A stretch of DNA of 57,392 bases from Litorimonas sp964511495 (GTDB lineage Bacteria > Pseudomonadota > Alphaproteobacteria > Caulobacterales > Maricaulaceae). The stretch covers positions 1 to 57,392 of the forward strand of contig CAZEFT010000017.1 of the NCBI GenBank assembly GCA_964511495.1, read 5' to 3'. How positions within the stretch are numbered: the first letter of the stretch is position 1; each line of letters starts with the position of its first letter. The position numbers and the translations under genes were made by a program. This document shows, piece by piece, positions 17,641 to 25,343 of this stretch. The notes beneath the pieces were generated by a model. That model searched no databases. It had not been told where the DNA came from and saw only the letters and a program-made list of their open reading frames with translations.

Positions 17641-17673
17641 TAATTCTGTAAGGCAAGCAAATTGAATTAGGAA

Positions 17674-18369
17674 ATGGCGACACACTCCCATCATGATATT
17701 CGGCAATCTTTGCTGAGCCGTATTCAGTCCGGTGAATGGGCTTTGGGCGCGCTCATTCCGGGAGAGATGCAATTGGCCGAAGAATATGGCTGTGCCCGTA
17801 CAACCGTGAACAGGGCTTTGCGGACATTGGCCGAAGAAGGTCTCGTTATCCGCAAACGCAAAGGCGGCACGCGGATAAGACCCAATCCCGTTCGCACGGC
17901 GAAATTGACTATTCCCATCATACGCGAACAGGTCGAAGTCAAAGGTCAAAGCTATCGCTTCACAGAGTTAAAGCGACTGGACACGCCGCCGCCCAAAGCG
18001 ATTACAGAAACACTTCACCTCACGAGCCATGATGATGTGCTCTATGTTGAAACTCTACATTTTGCCGATCAAGCTGTTTTCGCGCTCGAAAAGCGGTGGC
18101 TCAATCGCACGGCCCTTGCACCTTTCGGGTCATTGCCTCGCCAAAGCGACTTGAGCCTGAATGAATGGCTCGTCAAAACCGTGCCTTTTTCGAACGGGGA
18201 TATGCGTTTTTCAGCCATCAGCGCAGACGCAAAAACGGCCGAGCTTATGACGGTCCCCAAGCGCGCCCCGCTCTTTGTGATTGACAGAACGACATGGTCG
18301 GATGACAGCTTTATTACGACCACAAAACTGCTCCACGCCCCCGGCTTTGACGTTTATCTTCAGGTCTGA
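17674..18369 (+). CDS. hutC: Histidine utilisation repressor HutC (GntR family)
   Basis: HutC represses hut operons and is released by urocanate. The 231-residue protein has an N-terminal GntR winged helix (about residues 8-68: SGEWALGALIPGEMQLAEEY, then CARTTVNRALRTLAEEGLV, RKRKGGTRI). A UTRA ligand-binding domain follows (about 90-228), with LYVETLHFAD and the late PLFVIDRTTWSDD. It diverges from hutI and is followed by hutG. The control region contains a 16-base palindrome matching the expected half-site pattern. The assignment rests on both sequence and context. Confidence 0.93.
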   Translation: MATHSHHDIRQSLLSRIQSGEWALGALIPGEMQLAEEYGCARTTVNRALRTLAEEGLVIRKRKGGTRIRPNPVRTAKLTIPIIREQVEVKGQSYRFTELKRLDTPPPKAITETLHLTSHDDVLYVETLHFADQAVFALEKRWLNRTALAPFGSLPRQSDLSLNEWLVKTVPFSNGDMRFSAISADAKTAELMTVPKRAPLFVIDRTTWSDDSFITTTKLLHAPGFDVYLQV

Positions 18370-18382
18370 AGGAGACACCGCA

Positions 18383-19345
18383 ATGCCTGCTTTCCACCGA
18401 CCTGCCTCCCCCATGACCGGCCGCGATGACCGCGAAGACGGCCCCTTGGCCAAGCGCGTCTATCACTTCGCTTCATCGGAAATGGAAACACTGTCGGAAA
18501 GAGGCCAAAGACAGAGCGATATAGGCTTAATGGGATTTGCCTGTGATGCGGGCGTGCACAGGAACAAAGGCCGTATTGGCGCGAAAGACGCCCCTCCCGC
18601 CATTCGTAAAGCCCTCGCCAATTTAGCCGCCCCGGAAGGCTTCAAGCCCTTTACGGATTGGGGAGATATTGTCGTCGAAGGGGATGATTTAGAAGAGGGG
18701 CAAGTGCTTTACGCCCGTCATCTGACGCAAGCACTGAACGCCCACCAACGTGTCATCGTTTTGGGCGGTGGCCATGAAACGGCTTTTGGCAGTTTTCAAG
18801 GATTGCGGGCCGCCTCTCCCGAGAGCCAAATCGGCATTATTAACTTAGATGCGCATTTGGATTTACGTAATGTTGGCGAGGCCGGCCCGTCATCAGGAAC
18901 ACCGTTCCGCCAAATTCGTCAAATCGAAGGACAGGATTTTGATTATTTGTGTATCGGTGCCGCACGCGAATCCAACACGCAAGCCCTATTCGCACGGGCG
19001 CGTGAATGGGGTGTGGGCATTATTTATGATACGGAATTGGCTAACGATCCTATGAGCGCACGCAGCGCCATTGAGGATATATTTGCGCGGAATGATCAAA
19101 TCTATCTCACGATTGATATTGACCTCCTCCCCCATTTCCAAGCCCCCGGCGTGAGCGCCCCAGCCGCCCGCGGCGTTACCCTCTCAACGGTGGAAATAAT
19201 TATAAGCCACATCAAAGCCGTGTCTCGGGCCACAAAAACCCCCCTCCCTCTTATCGACATCGTAGAAGTCTCACCCGCCTATGACAGAGACAATATGACA
19301 GCAAAAACCGCCGCCAATCTGGCACTGGGTTTGATGGAAATCTGA
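18383..19345 (+). CDS. hutG: Formimidoylglutamase (arginase/agmatinase family)
   Basis: HutG hydrolyses N-formimino-L-glutamate to L-glutamate and formamide, finishing histidine breakdown in one step. The start at ATG 18383 is chosen because GAAGGAGA lies seven bases upstream. Longer readings would overlap hutC. The 320-residue protein has the dinuclear manganese ligands H131 (GGGHETAFG), D156/H158/D160 (NLDAHLDLR) and D245/D247 (TIDIDLLP), and the C-terminal EVSPAYD motif. No formimidoylglutamate deiminase (HutF) is visible, so this organism appears to use the direct route. Confidence 0.95.
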   Translation: MPAFHRPASPMTGRDDREDGPLAKRVYHFASSEMETLSERGQRQSDIGLMGFACDAGVHRNKGRIGAKDAPPAIRKALANLAAPEGFKPFTDWGDIVVEGDDLEEGQVLYARHLTQALNAHQRVIVLGGGHETAFGSFQGLRAASPESQIGIINLDAHLDLRNVGEAGPSSGTPFRQIRQIEGQDFDYLCIGAARESNTQALFARAREWGVGIIYDTELANDPMSARSAIEDIFARNDQIYLTIDIDLLPHFQAPGVSAPAARGVTLSTVEIIISHIKAVSRATKTPLPLIDIVEVSPAYDRDNMTAKTAANLALGLMEI

Positions 19346-19742
19346 TACCGTTCAGACTGGCAAGGCGAGCCTCTTGGAAAAACCCTTATAGTTTGCGGGA
19401 TAGAGGCATTGCACATAAGTTAACTAAAAAATGACACCCAACTCGCGTAGCAAAAACAGAGCTTTAGCGCTTCGAAGGTGGTGCGTAACAATGGGCGCTC
19501 CAGTAGGCCGACCATAACCGTAGAAGGCCTCGACAGTGGCTGAGTGCCTCCAAAAGGACGGTTTGCTTTATCTTGCTAAAGCTCTTTTCCTTTTAATCTC
19601 CCCTCTAGCTCCAATCTTATCTAATTAATTACGCTCTCTCAAAACAACGCCGTCCGACGCGCCTGCTGGAGCCGCCCACACGAGCGGAGGCAGGGGTGTC
19701 GGACTCCCCGCAAAGCGGCGAAAGGTCATGTTGGAAATAAAT
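19346..19742. other. Gene-poor segment between hutG and the NAD salvage operon
   Basis: No convincing gene is seen. An 11-base inverted repeat, AGAGCTTTAGC (19458-19468) with GCTAAAGCTCT (19575-19585), brackets about 106 bases that are open in all three minus-strand frames but lack a start site or recognisable family. A second, stronger hairpin follows at 19652-19704. This may be a relict of a mobile element or an untranslated RNA. Confidence 0.4.
19652..19704. repeat. Long imperfect hairpin upstream of the NAD operon
   Basis: Arms GTCCGACGCGCCTGC (19652-19666) and GCAGGGGTGTCGGAC (19690-19704) pair at 13 of 15 positions, and an inner CCGC/GCGG pair extends the stem. The loop region has no recognised motif. 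It could be a REP-like element, an element end or part of an RNA. Confidence 0.45.
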
Positions 19743-19761
19743 AAGTGTCATTAGGACATTT
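19743..19761. promoter_or_regulatory. Candidate NrtR operator, distal box
   Basis: AAGTGTCATTAGGACATTT is an imperfect palindrome of the form AARTGTC-N5-GACAYTT. It is nearly the reverse complement of a second box 33 bases downstream (centre to centre, about three helical turns). The operon it precedes encodes an NrtR-type repressor, so NrtR is the likely ligand. Confidence 0.6.
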
Positions 19762-19766
19762 AATGC

Positions 19767-19796
19767 TTGACCAATAAATGTCTTTATGACACTTAA
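19767..19796 (+). promoter_or_regulatory. Candidate promoter of the prs-nadV-nrtR operon
   Basis: A TTGACC -35-like element (19767-19772) sits between the two palindromic boxes, and a weak -10-like ACTTAA (19791-19796) follows after 18 bases, overlapping the proximal box. Binding at the boxes would therefore block RNA polymerase. The -10 is poor, so this is tentative. Confidence 0.35.
19776..19794. promoter_or_regulatory. Candidate NrtR operator, proximal box
   Basis: AAATGTCTTTATGACACTT differs from the reverse complement of the distal box at only two of 19 positions. It overlaps the presumed -10 region, 24 bases upstream of the prs start codon. Confidence 0.6.
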
Positions 19797-19817
19797 TGTG
19801 CAAATTGGAGTTTAGAG

Positions 19818-20678
19818 ATGACTATTACCTTATTCGATAAAAATAAAAACGCCTTAGAAATTAGCTTCGTTCAGTTCTCTGGCGGAGAACGGCACGTTCA
19901 ACTTGGCACATTTGAGAATAAGACGACCTATATTCTAAGAGCTGATCTCAGAGCGTCTGATGATGTGTTTGATTTGCTCCTAACAGCAGATGCCCTTAAT
20001 CAAAAATTCGATAATTGTGAGCTTTTTATTGAAATCCCTTACCTCCCCTATGCCCGTCAAGATCGCGTGTGTGCACCCGGACAAGCGTTCTCTTTAAAAA
20101 TCCTTGCGGGATTATTGGGCCAGATCGAAAACGTCAAAAAAGTCATCGTGTGGGACTGTCATAGCCCTGTAGGGATTGAACTTACAGGTGCAGAAAACAT
20201 ACTAGCAGAGGACATTATCAAAACAAACCCCGCTCTAAGCGCGCTTATCGTGGACTTAAACAGCGTTGTTATTTGCCCTGATAAAGGCGCAGTGCACCGC
20301 ACACGCGACATTGTAAACGCCTTTGAAAAGGACTTCCAGCCTGAGCCTATCGTTTATTGCGAGAAGGTGCGTGACCCTGCTACTGGCCAAATTACGCATA
20401 CAGATGTGAAAGTAGAAAGCCTTAAAGGACGCACCGCTATCATCACCGATGATATATGTGACGGGGGTTATACCTTCATAAAAGTGGCGGAGCAGCTGAA
20501 AACCAAAGGCGCGGATAAAGTTGTTTTATTCGTCACCCACGGCATTTTTTCCAAAGGTCTCGATGTCTTTGACGGGCTTATAGACCATGTGTTCACCACA
20601 GATAGTTTTGCGCACAAACCTGACCCTCGCTTGACCGTCATTCCCTATCAGTTCCCATTTTTCCCACATCAAAATTAA
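19818..20678 (+). CDS. prs: Ribose-phosphate pyrophosphokinase-like protein (NAD-salvage type)
   Basis: This 286-residue protein belongs to the PRPP synthetase family but is about 30 residues shorter than the housekeeping enzyme. The flexible-loop/ATP motif reads YLPYARQDR (75-83), the catalytic DLHA-type motif reads DCHSP (113-117), and the PRPP loop reads TDDICDGGYTF (210-220) in place of the usual DDMxDTxGT. Such short Prs proteins are known beside nadV in bacteria and phages, where they supply PRPP for nicotinamide salvage. In phage NARP1 a Prs relative instead makes ADP-ribose pyrophosphate, so the product here is uncertain. GGAG nine bases upstream supports the start. It is first in an operon with nadV 21 bases downstream. 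Confidence 0.82.
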   Translation: MTITLFDKNKNALEISFVQFSGGERHVQLGTFENKTTYILRADLRASDDVFDLLLTADALNQKFDNCELFIEIPYLPYARQDRVCAPGQAFSLKILAGLLGQIENVKKVIVWDCHSPVGIELTGAENILAEDIIKTNPALSALIVDLNSVVICPDKGAVHRTRDIVNAFEKDFQPEPIVYCEKVRDPATGQITHTDVKVESLKGRTAIITDDICDGGYTFIKVAEQLKTKGADKVVLFVTHGIFSKGLDVFDGLIDHVFTTDSFAHKPDPRLTVIPYQFPFFPHQN

Positions 20679-20699
20679 GACCAAAATTAGGAGGTCATC

Positions 20700-22181
20700 A
20701 TGAAACTGAATCCACTTACAGCTATCGATTTTTACAAGGCTGATCACCGCCGCCAATATCCAGACGGCACAGAATATGTCTATTCTAACTTCACGCCGAG
20801 ATCTGGAAAACTCGCGCCCGTTCTTGATAATTATGATGAGAAAGTCGTCTTTTTTGGCCTTCAAGGTTTCATCAAACACTTCCTAATTGAGACTTGGAAC
20901 CAAGAGTTTTTTGGCAAACCAAAGGCTGAAATCGTAAGTGCTTATAAGGCGCGGATGGACGGTGCATTGGGCGTAGACGCCGTGCCTACCGGCCATATCG
21001 AAGCTCTTCACGATTTAGGCTATTTGCCCATTCGTATTAAGGCGCTCCCCGAAGGAAGCCGCGTAAATATGCGCGTCCCAATGCTAACGATTATCAATAC
21101 AAAACCAGAATTTTTCTGGCTGACAAACTATCTTGAAACTTGCCTTAGCGCAGGGCTTTGGAAATCTTGCGCGACTGCGACAATCGCCTTTGAGTATAAA
21201 AAGCTCTTGCGTGATGCGGCTATAAAGACAGGCGTAGACGTTGAAAGTATTGCCATACAGGCCCATGATTTTAGCTTTCGCGGCATGAGCGGCATTCACG
21301 ATGCCGTCCAGCACGGCGCAGGTCACCTGACTAGTTTCATAGGCACAGACACTGTCGCAGCCATTGATTATCTGGAAGACTATTATAATGCTGATGGCAT
21401 CATTGGCGTCTCTGTTCCCGCGACCGAACATAGCGTTATGTGTATGGGCACCAAAGAGGACGAGGTCGAAACCTTTCGTCGCCTAATCGAAGACCTATAC
21501 CCTAAAGGCATTGTGAGTATTGTTGCTGACACATGGGACTTTTGGCAAGTCATCACAGAGTTTACTTTGGCTCTAAAAGATAAAATCTTAGCGCGCGAAC
21601 CCAATGAACTCGGTCTTGCCAAAGTCGTATTTCGTCCAGATAGCGGCGACCCCGTAAAGATCATTTGCGGTGACCCTGATGCGCCAAAAGATAGCCCAGC
21701 TTATAAAGGCGCAGTAGAGTGCCTTTGGGATGTCTTTGGCGGCACCCAAACAGAGGCAGGTTATAAAGTCCTGCATGAGCGGGTCGGTCTTATTTATGGC
21801 GACTCTATCACACTGGAACGTGCCAACCGTATTCTCAATGGTCTTGCTGCAAAGGGCTTTGCCTCCAGCAATGTTGTGCTGGGGATTGGGAGCTATACCT
21901 ATCAATATATGACCCGCGATAGCTTTGGATTTGCTATGAAAGCAACATGGGGACAGGTCAACGGTGTGGGTCGCGACATTTTCAAAGACCCAATCACTGA
22001 TAGCGGCCTTAAAAAATCTGCCAAAGGCTTAATCCGCATTGAAAAACACGGCGATGACTTTGTTCTCTATGATCAGCAAACCGCTGCGCAAGAAGCGCAA
22101 GGTGCTCTTGAGATCGTCTTTGAGAATGGTGAGCTTAGAGTTGATGAAAACTTGAATAGTATTCGTGAAAGATTAGCGTGA
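20700..22181 (+). CDS. nadV: Nicotinamide phosphoribosyltransferase
   Basis: NadV joins nicotinamide and PRPP to give nicotinamide mononucleotide, a one-step route back to NAD+. The 493-residue protein has the length and motifs of the eukaryote-like NAMPT family: DFYKADHRRQYP near the N-terminus, AHDFSFRGMSG (188-198), VSVPATEHSVM with the presumed catalytic H244, VADTWDFW (275-282), FRPDSGDP (311-318) and the later GDSI. A strong AGGAGG precedes the ATG. It follows the Prs-like gene and precedes nrtR, so PRPP supply, NMN synthesis and control are in one operon. An NMN adenylyltransferase is not in the window. Confidence 0.92.
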   Translation: MKLNPLTAIDFYKADHRRQYPDGTEYVYSNFTPRSGKLAPVLDNYDEKVVFFGLQGFIKHFLIETWNQEFFGKPKAEIVSAYKARMDGALGVDAVPTGHIEALHDLGYLPIRIKALPEGSRVNMRVPMLTIINTKPEFFWLTNYLETCLSAGLWKSCATATIAFEYKKLLRDAAIKTGVDVESIAIQAHDFSFRGMSGIHDAVQHGAGHLTSFIGTDTVAAIDYLEDYYNADGIIGVSVPATEHSVMCMGTKEDEVETFRRLIEDLYPKGIVSIVADTWDFWQVITEFTLALKDKILAREPNELGLAKVVFRPDSGDPVKIICGDPDAPKDSPAYKGAVECLWDVFGGTQTEAGYKVLHERVGLIYGDSITLERANRILNGLAAKGFASSNVVLGIGSYTYQYMTRDSFGFAMKATWGQVNGVGRDIFKDPITDSGLKKSAKGLIRIEKHGDDFVLYDQQTAAQEAQGALEIVFENGELRVDENLNSIRERLA

Positions 22182-22185
22182 AACA

Positions 22186-22914
22186 ATGACCGAGTCCGAG
22201 TTTCTAAAATCATATAATCCGAAGGACTACGACTCGCCTCTATGCACGGTCGACATGGCAATCTTTGCAGTCGAAGATGGCGAGTTAAAAGTGCTGTTGA
22301 TTCAGCGCGACGAACATCCTTTTAAAAACCGCTGGGCTTTGCCCGGCGGTTTCTGCGACCTTACAAATGATGCCACATTAGATGCAACGGCAAACCGAAA
22401 GCTGTTCGAAAAAACAGGAATAAAGTCACCTTACCTCGAACAAGTAGAGACCATTGGCAATGCTACGCGTGATCCGCGCGGCTGGTCGATAACGCTTTTA
22501 TATTTCGCGCTGATTGACTTTGAAACCTTAGACTTAAGCCCGCAAACACAGGACGCGCAGTGGTTGGCCTTAAGCGATGCACTGAAGCTTGAACTGGCTT
22601 TTGATCATAAAGCGCTGTTGCAAAAAGCCATTAATCGTCTGCGCAATAAAACGCGTTATACAGCCCTACCCATTAGCCTTATGCCTGATATATTCACTCT
22701 GACGGAACTGCAAAGCATGTTCGAGCTTATTCTAGGCAGTCCGCTTCAGAAGAAATCTTTTCGTCGTCGTATGGAAGCGTCAGGCTTGCTTGTCGAGACA
22801 GGTAAGATGCGTCCCACAGCCCGCCGCCCAGCAGCTTTATACAAGCGCTCGAAAAGTTTTGAAGAAGACCATATCTTTCCGGGGCTTTTAGATGTGAATT
22901 TGGAAACCTTATGA
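22186..22914 (+). CDS. nrtR: NrtR-type Nudix transcriptional regulator of NAD metabolism
   Basis: NrtR proteins sense ADP-ribose or related nucleotides and repress NAD biosynthesis genes. The 242-residue product has an N-terminal Nudix-like domain (about residues 18-150) and a C-terminal winged helix (about 155-240, including LTELQSMFELILGS and the KKSFRRRMEASGLL helix). The Nudix box (about 54-79) has lost key acidic residues: RExxEE appears as RKLFEK. Hydrolysis is therefore unlikely and a sensor role is favoured. It lies four bases after nadV, and twin palindromes precede the operon. It overlaps the next gene by four bases. Confidence 0.9.
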   Translation: MTESEFLKSYNPKDYDSPLCTVDMAIFAVEDGELKVLLIQRDEHPFKNRWALPGGFCDLTNDATLDATANRKLFEKTGIKSPYLEQVETIGNATRDPRGWSITLLYFALIDFETLDLSPQTQDAQWLALSDALKLELAFDHKALLQKAINRLRNKTRYTALPISLMPDIFTLTELQSMFELILGSPLQKKSFRRRMEASGLLVETGKMRPTARRPAALYKRSKSFEEDHIFPGLLDVNLETL

Positions 22915-23360
22915 GCCACAGCGTAATCTATATTGATATGGACGGCGTGTTATGTGACTTCGCGGGTGCATTTGAGCGCGATAAAAAAGCCTTCCCAAAC
23001 ACACCCTATCCGCAAAGCCGTGAAGGCTTTTATACTGCCCTTAAACCTATAGCGGACGCTTTAGGCGCTATGGACACTATTCTTCGTACGGATAAATTTG
23101 CGCCCTATATTCTAACAGCGCCGTCAATCTACAATCCCCTAAGCTATACTGAAAAGCGCCTATGGGTCGAAAACCATTTAGGTTTTGAATGGGTCAAAAG
23201 GCTCATCATCTCACCAGATAAATCTCTGCTGAAAGGGGACGTTTTAATAGACGACCACACAACAGGTCGCGGACAAGAAAATTTCGACGGTAAACTTTTG
23301 CATTTCGGAAGCGCGGAATATCCAAATTGGAAAACCGTTCGTACGTTTTTAGACTGCTAG
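22911..23360 (+). CDS. HAD-family 5'(3')-deoxyribonucleotidase-like protein
   Basis: This 149-residue protein resembles the NT5C-type (5',3'-nucleotidase) branch of the HAD superfamily. DMDGVLCDF supplies the nucleophile D9 and the acid/base D11, LTAPS is motif II-like, and VLIDDH is the metal-binding motif near residue 120. Such enzymes remove phosphate from nucleoside monophosphates. It overlaps nrtR by four bases, so it is part of the NAD salvage operon and may act on NMN-related or deoxynucleotide substrates. The substrate cannot be read from sequence. It ends 13 bases from the convergent integrase remnant. Confidence 0.75.
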   Translation: MSHSVIYIDMDGVLCDFAGAFERDKKAFPNTPYPQSREGFYTALKPIADALGAMDTILRTDKFAPYILTAPSIYNPLSYTEKRLWVENHLGFEWVKRLIISPDKSLLKGDVLIDDHTTGRGQENFDGKLLHFGSAEYPNWKTVRTFLDC

Positions 23361-23373
23361 ACAGGCTGCAGCC

Positions 23374-24171
23374 TTATTCAAACGGAAACCCTTTGGAGAA
23401 TTCCTCACTCACCGGATGAACTATCTTCATCATCTCATCACGACGGTATTTAAGCGAGCCTCCATCGCCGTATTCAGGGCGCGGATTGCGGTGCCCCATA
23501 AGCGTGCAGCGTAGCCCATAGTCCAGCCCGCCTTCCAACATGCGCTTCTCAAAGCTGTGTCTGAAACTATAAATTCTGTGGCTAGTTGTTGGTAAAAGCT
23601 CTCTGACTTTGAAGCAATTTAAGAGCGTTTGGGACAAGAGATAGCCTCGATCATGATAGTGCGGGAACCCGTTTGGAGCCTGCCGCATAGCCTCCAGCGC
23701 AATCTCGCATAGATATAGCTCCAGCGCTTGGCTAATTTTCACCTTTGGCGTTTCCGCCAAGCCGAGGAGTGCATCCGCATCCCGTTGCTGTTTTGGTGAT
23801 AGAGGGCCATTGATTGGGCCAAGTGCCGTGACGCGCTGCACAATCTGTTCACCGTTCAATTTGTCCACGATTTCAGAGGCGGGCATATAGGTAAACCCGA
23901 ATGCCTGCGCTCGTTGTTGCAAGTCCTTCATTACGGCATCGGGTGCAGGCGTCCCGAAACGGCTGGGCGTAACCTCACTCCAGCGCTGGTCGTCTGCTGC
24001 GGCGCATATATCGCGGCGTTGCCGTGCCACTTTGCGGCTGTCTGTTTCAAGGGAACGGTAAATCAAGACACGATCATCTATGTGGCGAACCGCTTTCGGG
24101 ACGCGGCGCACATAATGCCATATGTCGTTGCGTAGTTTTAAATACTGATCTGGACGCTGAATCGACCTCAT
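23374..24171 (-). pseudogene. Internally deleted tyrosine-type integrase
   Basis: The 265-residue reading frame starts with a DUF6538-like integrase N-terminus (YLKLRNDIWHYVRRVPKAVR, residues 10-29) and ends with the C-terminal catalytic part of a phage integrase (HRIYSFRHSFEKRM, 198-211; LMGHRNP, 224-230; possible Tyr at 234 or 242). Typical members are about 400 residues. The core-binding domain and the first catalytic Arg box that should lie between about residues 165 and 190 are missing, consistent with an in-frame internal deletion. AGGAG eight bases upstream supports the start. Its position 134 bases from the 3' end of tRNA-Leu is the classic place for an element's integrase. It is probably inactive, though the open frame is intact. 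Confidence 0.75.
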
Positions 24172-24305
24172 ATAGCCATCTCCTGTCGTGCCAATTGTAA
24201 GGCAAGAAGTTAGGCAAATCGCGCGAGTTACCGTATGGAAAGTACAGGAAAGAGAGATTTTCCGAGACTTTTCAAAGGCTTACGCTCTTTGCAATGTCAG
24301 GAAAG

Positions 24306-24392
24306 TGGTGCGGCCGAGAAGACTCGAACTTCCACGGGTTTTACCCCACAGCGACCTCAACGCTGCGCGTCTACCAATTCCGCCACGGCCGC
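24306..24392 (-). tRNA. tRNA-Leu (anticodon GAG)
   Basis: The reverse complement folds into an 87-base tRNA with an acceptor stem GCGGCCG/CGGCCGC, an anticodon stem CAGCG/CGCTG around loop TTGAGGT (anticodon GAG), a long variable arm typical of leucine tRNAs, a TTCGAGT T-loop and an encoded CCA. Its 3' end faces the integrase remnant, so it is the probable integration site of the adjacent element. Confidence 0.95.
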
Positions 24393-24538
24393 ACATTGAG
24401 GAAAGCGCCCTATAGCGAGGCTTGGTGCAAAAGAAAAGCCAATTCCGCAAGTCTGTCTGAAGTTTTCTCTCGGCCGGAACGCGCCCGAAACTGCATTTTT
24501 CTTTCCCCTGTCATCGCATTCCATGCCATAGACGCTTG

Positions 24539-25234
24539 GTGACAAAAGATGTGATAACAGAGCCGCAATGCCGTTCCGATATTTTTAGTGACGCCCCTGT
24601 GCGCTGGCGCGTCAGCCAAGGTTTAACGCCTTATCCGCAAGCCCATGATTATATGAAAGAGACCGCCCTTTCTATCGCCACAGACGGTGCGCCTGAGGAA
24701 GTCTGGCTGTTGGAGCATCCCCCACTTTATACCGCCGGAACGAGTGCACAGGAAAGCGACCTTGTGGAGCCGGACCGGTTTAAGGTGTTCCAAACCGGAC
24801 GGGGTGGGCAATATACCTATCACGGGCCGGGGCAGAGAGTGGCCTATGTGATGCTTGATTTACGTAAAAGAGGGCGCGACGTCGCCGCCTTTGTCCGCAC
24901 TTTGGAGCAATGGGTGATAGACAGTCTCGCCGAGTTTGGTGTGAGCGCAGAACGGCGTTGCGGACGGGTCGGTGTTTGGGTGATGCGTGAAAACGGACGT
25001 GAAGAGAAAATCGCCGCCATTGGGGTGCGCCTAAAAAAATGGGTCAGCTTTCACGGGATTTCTATCAATGTTAGTCCTGACCTGAACCATTTTGGAGGAA
25101 TTGTGCCTTGTGGGATTACGGAACATGGCGTGACTAGCCTGTCCGATCTGGGCATAACCGCGACACTGTCAGACCTTGATGAAGTCCTAAACAATAATTT
25201 CCAACGCCTGTTTAGTCCGACTCTCTCATTTTAA
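24539..25234 (+). CDS. lipB: Lipoate-protein ligase B (octanoyltransferase)
   Basis: LipB transfers octanoate from acyl carrier protein to lipoyl domains of 2-oxoacid dehydrogenases and glycine cleavage protein H. The protein (231 residues from GTG 24539, with TTG 24536 directly before it) has the conserved HPPLYTAGTSA, GRGGQYTYHGPGQRVAYVML, the catalytic Lys in AAIGVRLKKWVSFHG, and the catalytic Cys in GGIVPCGI. Both catalytic residues are present. The exact start is uncertain because several GTG/TTG codons occur near the 5' end. It stands alone, diverging from the tRNA-Leu gene. Confidence 0.93.
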   Translation: MTKDVITEPQCRSDIFSDAPVRWRVSQGLTPYPQAHDYMKETALSIATDGAPEEVWLLEHPPLYTAGTSAQESDLVEPDRFKVFQTGRGGQYTYHGPGQRVAYVMLDLRKRGRDVAAFVRTLEQWVIDSLAEFGVSAERRCGRVGVWVMRENGREEKIAAIGVRLKKWVSFHGISINVSPDLNHFGGIVPCGITEHGVTSLSDLGITATLSDLDEVLNNNFQRLFSPTLSF

Positions 25235-25290
25235 TGACAAAGCCTCACCTTAGGCTCAAAGGTGCATTTTAGCTTGGTGATATCTACGGG

Positions 25291-25319
25291 CATAAAAAAA
25301 CCGCCCATTGCGGGCGGTT
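25291..25319 (-). terminator. Rho-independent terminator of the first DUF805 gene
   Basis: Read on the minus strand, the stem AACCGCCC/GGGCGGTT with a short loop is followed by a run of seven T. It lies 25 bases after the stop of the DUF805 gene. Confidence 0.85.
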
Positions 25320-25343
25320 CCAAATTACAGATTAATCGGAATC

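Noticed and set aside
19474..19485. GAAGGTGGTGCG resembles the sequence at the tRNA-Leu 3' end (GAAAGTGGTGCG, 24301-24312) and could be the second att site.
   Set aside because: Only 11 of 12 bases match, and the similarity does not extend into the tRNA T-arm. It is too short to claim an attachment repeat.
19444..19590. Minus-strand frames of about 45-55 codons are open through this stretch.
   Set aside because: All three frames are open by composition. No good start with a ribosome-binding site and no known family was seen, so no gene was called.
22186..22914. The Nudix protein as an ADP-ribose pyrophosphatase.
   Set aside because: Catalytic Glu residues of the Nudix box are missing, and a winged-helix domain is present, so a regulator is favoured.
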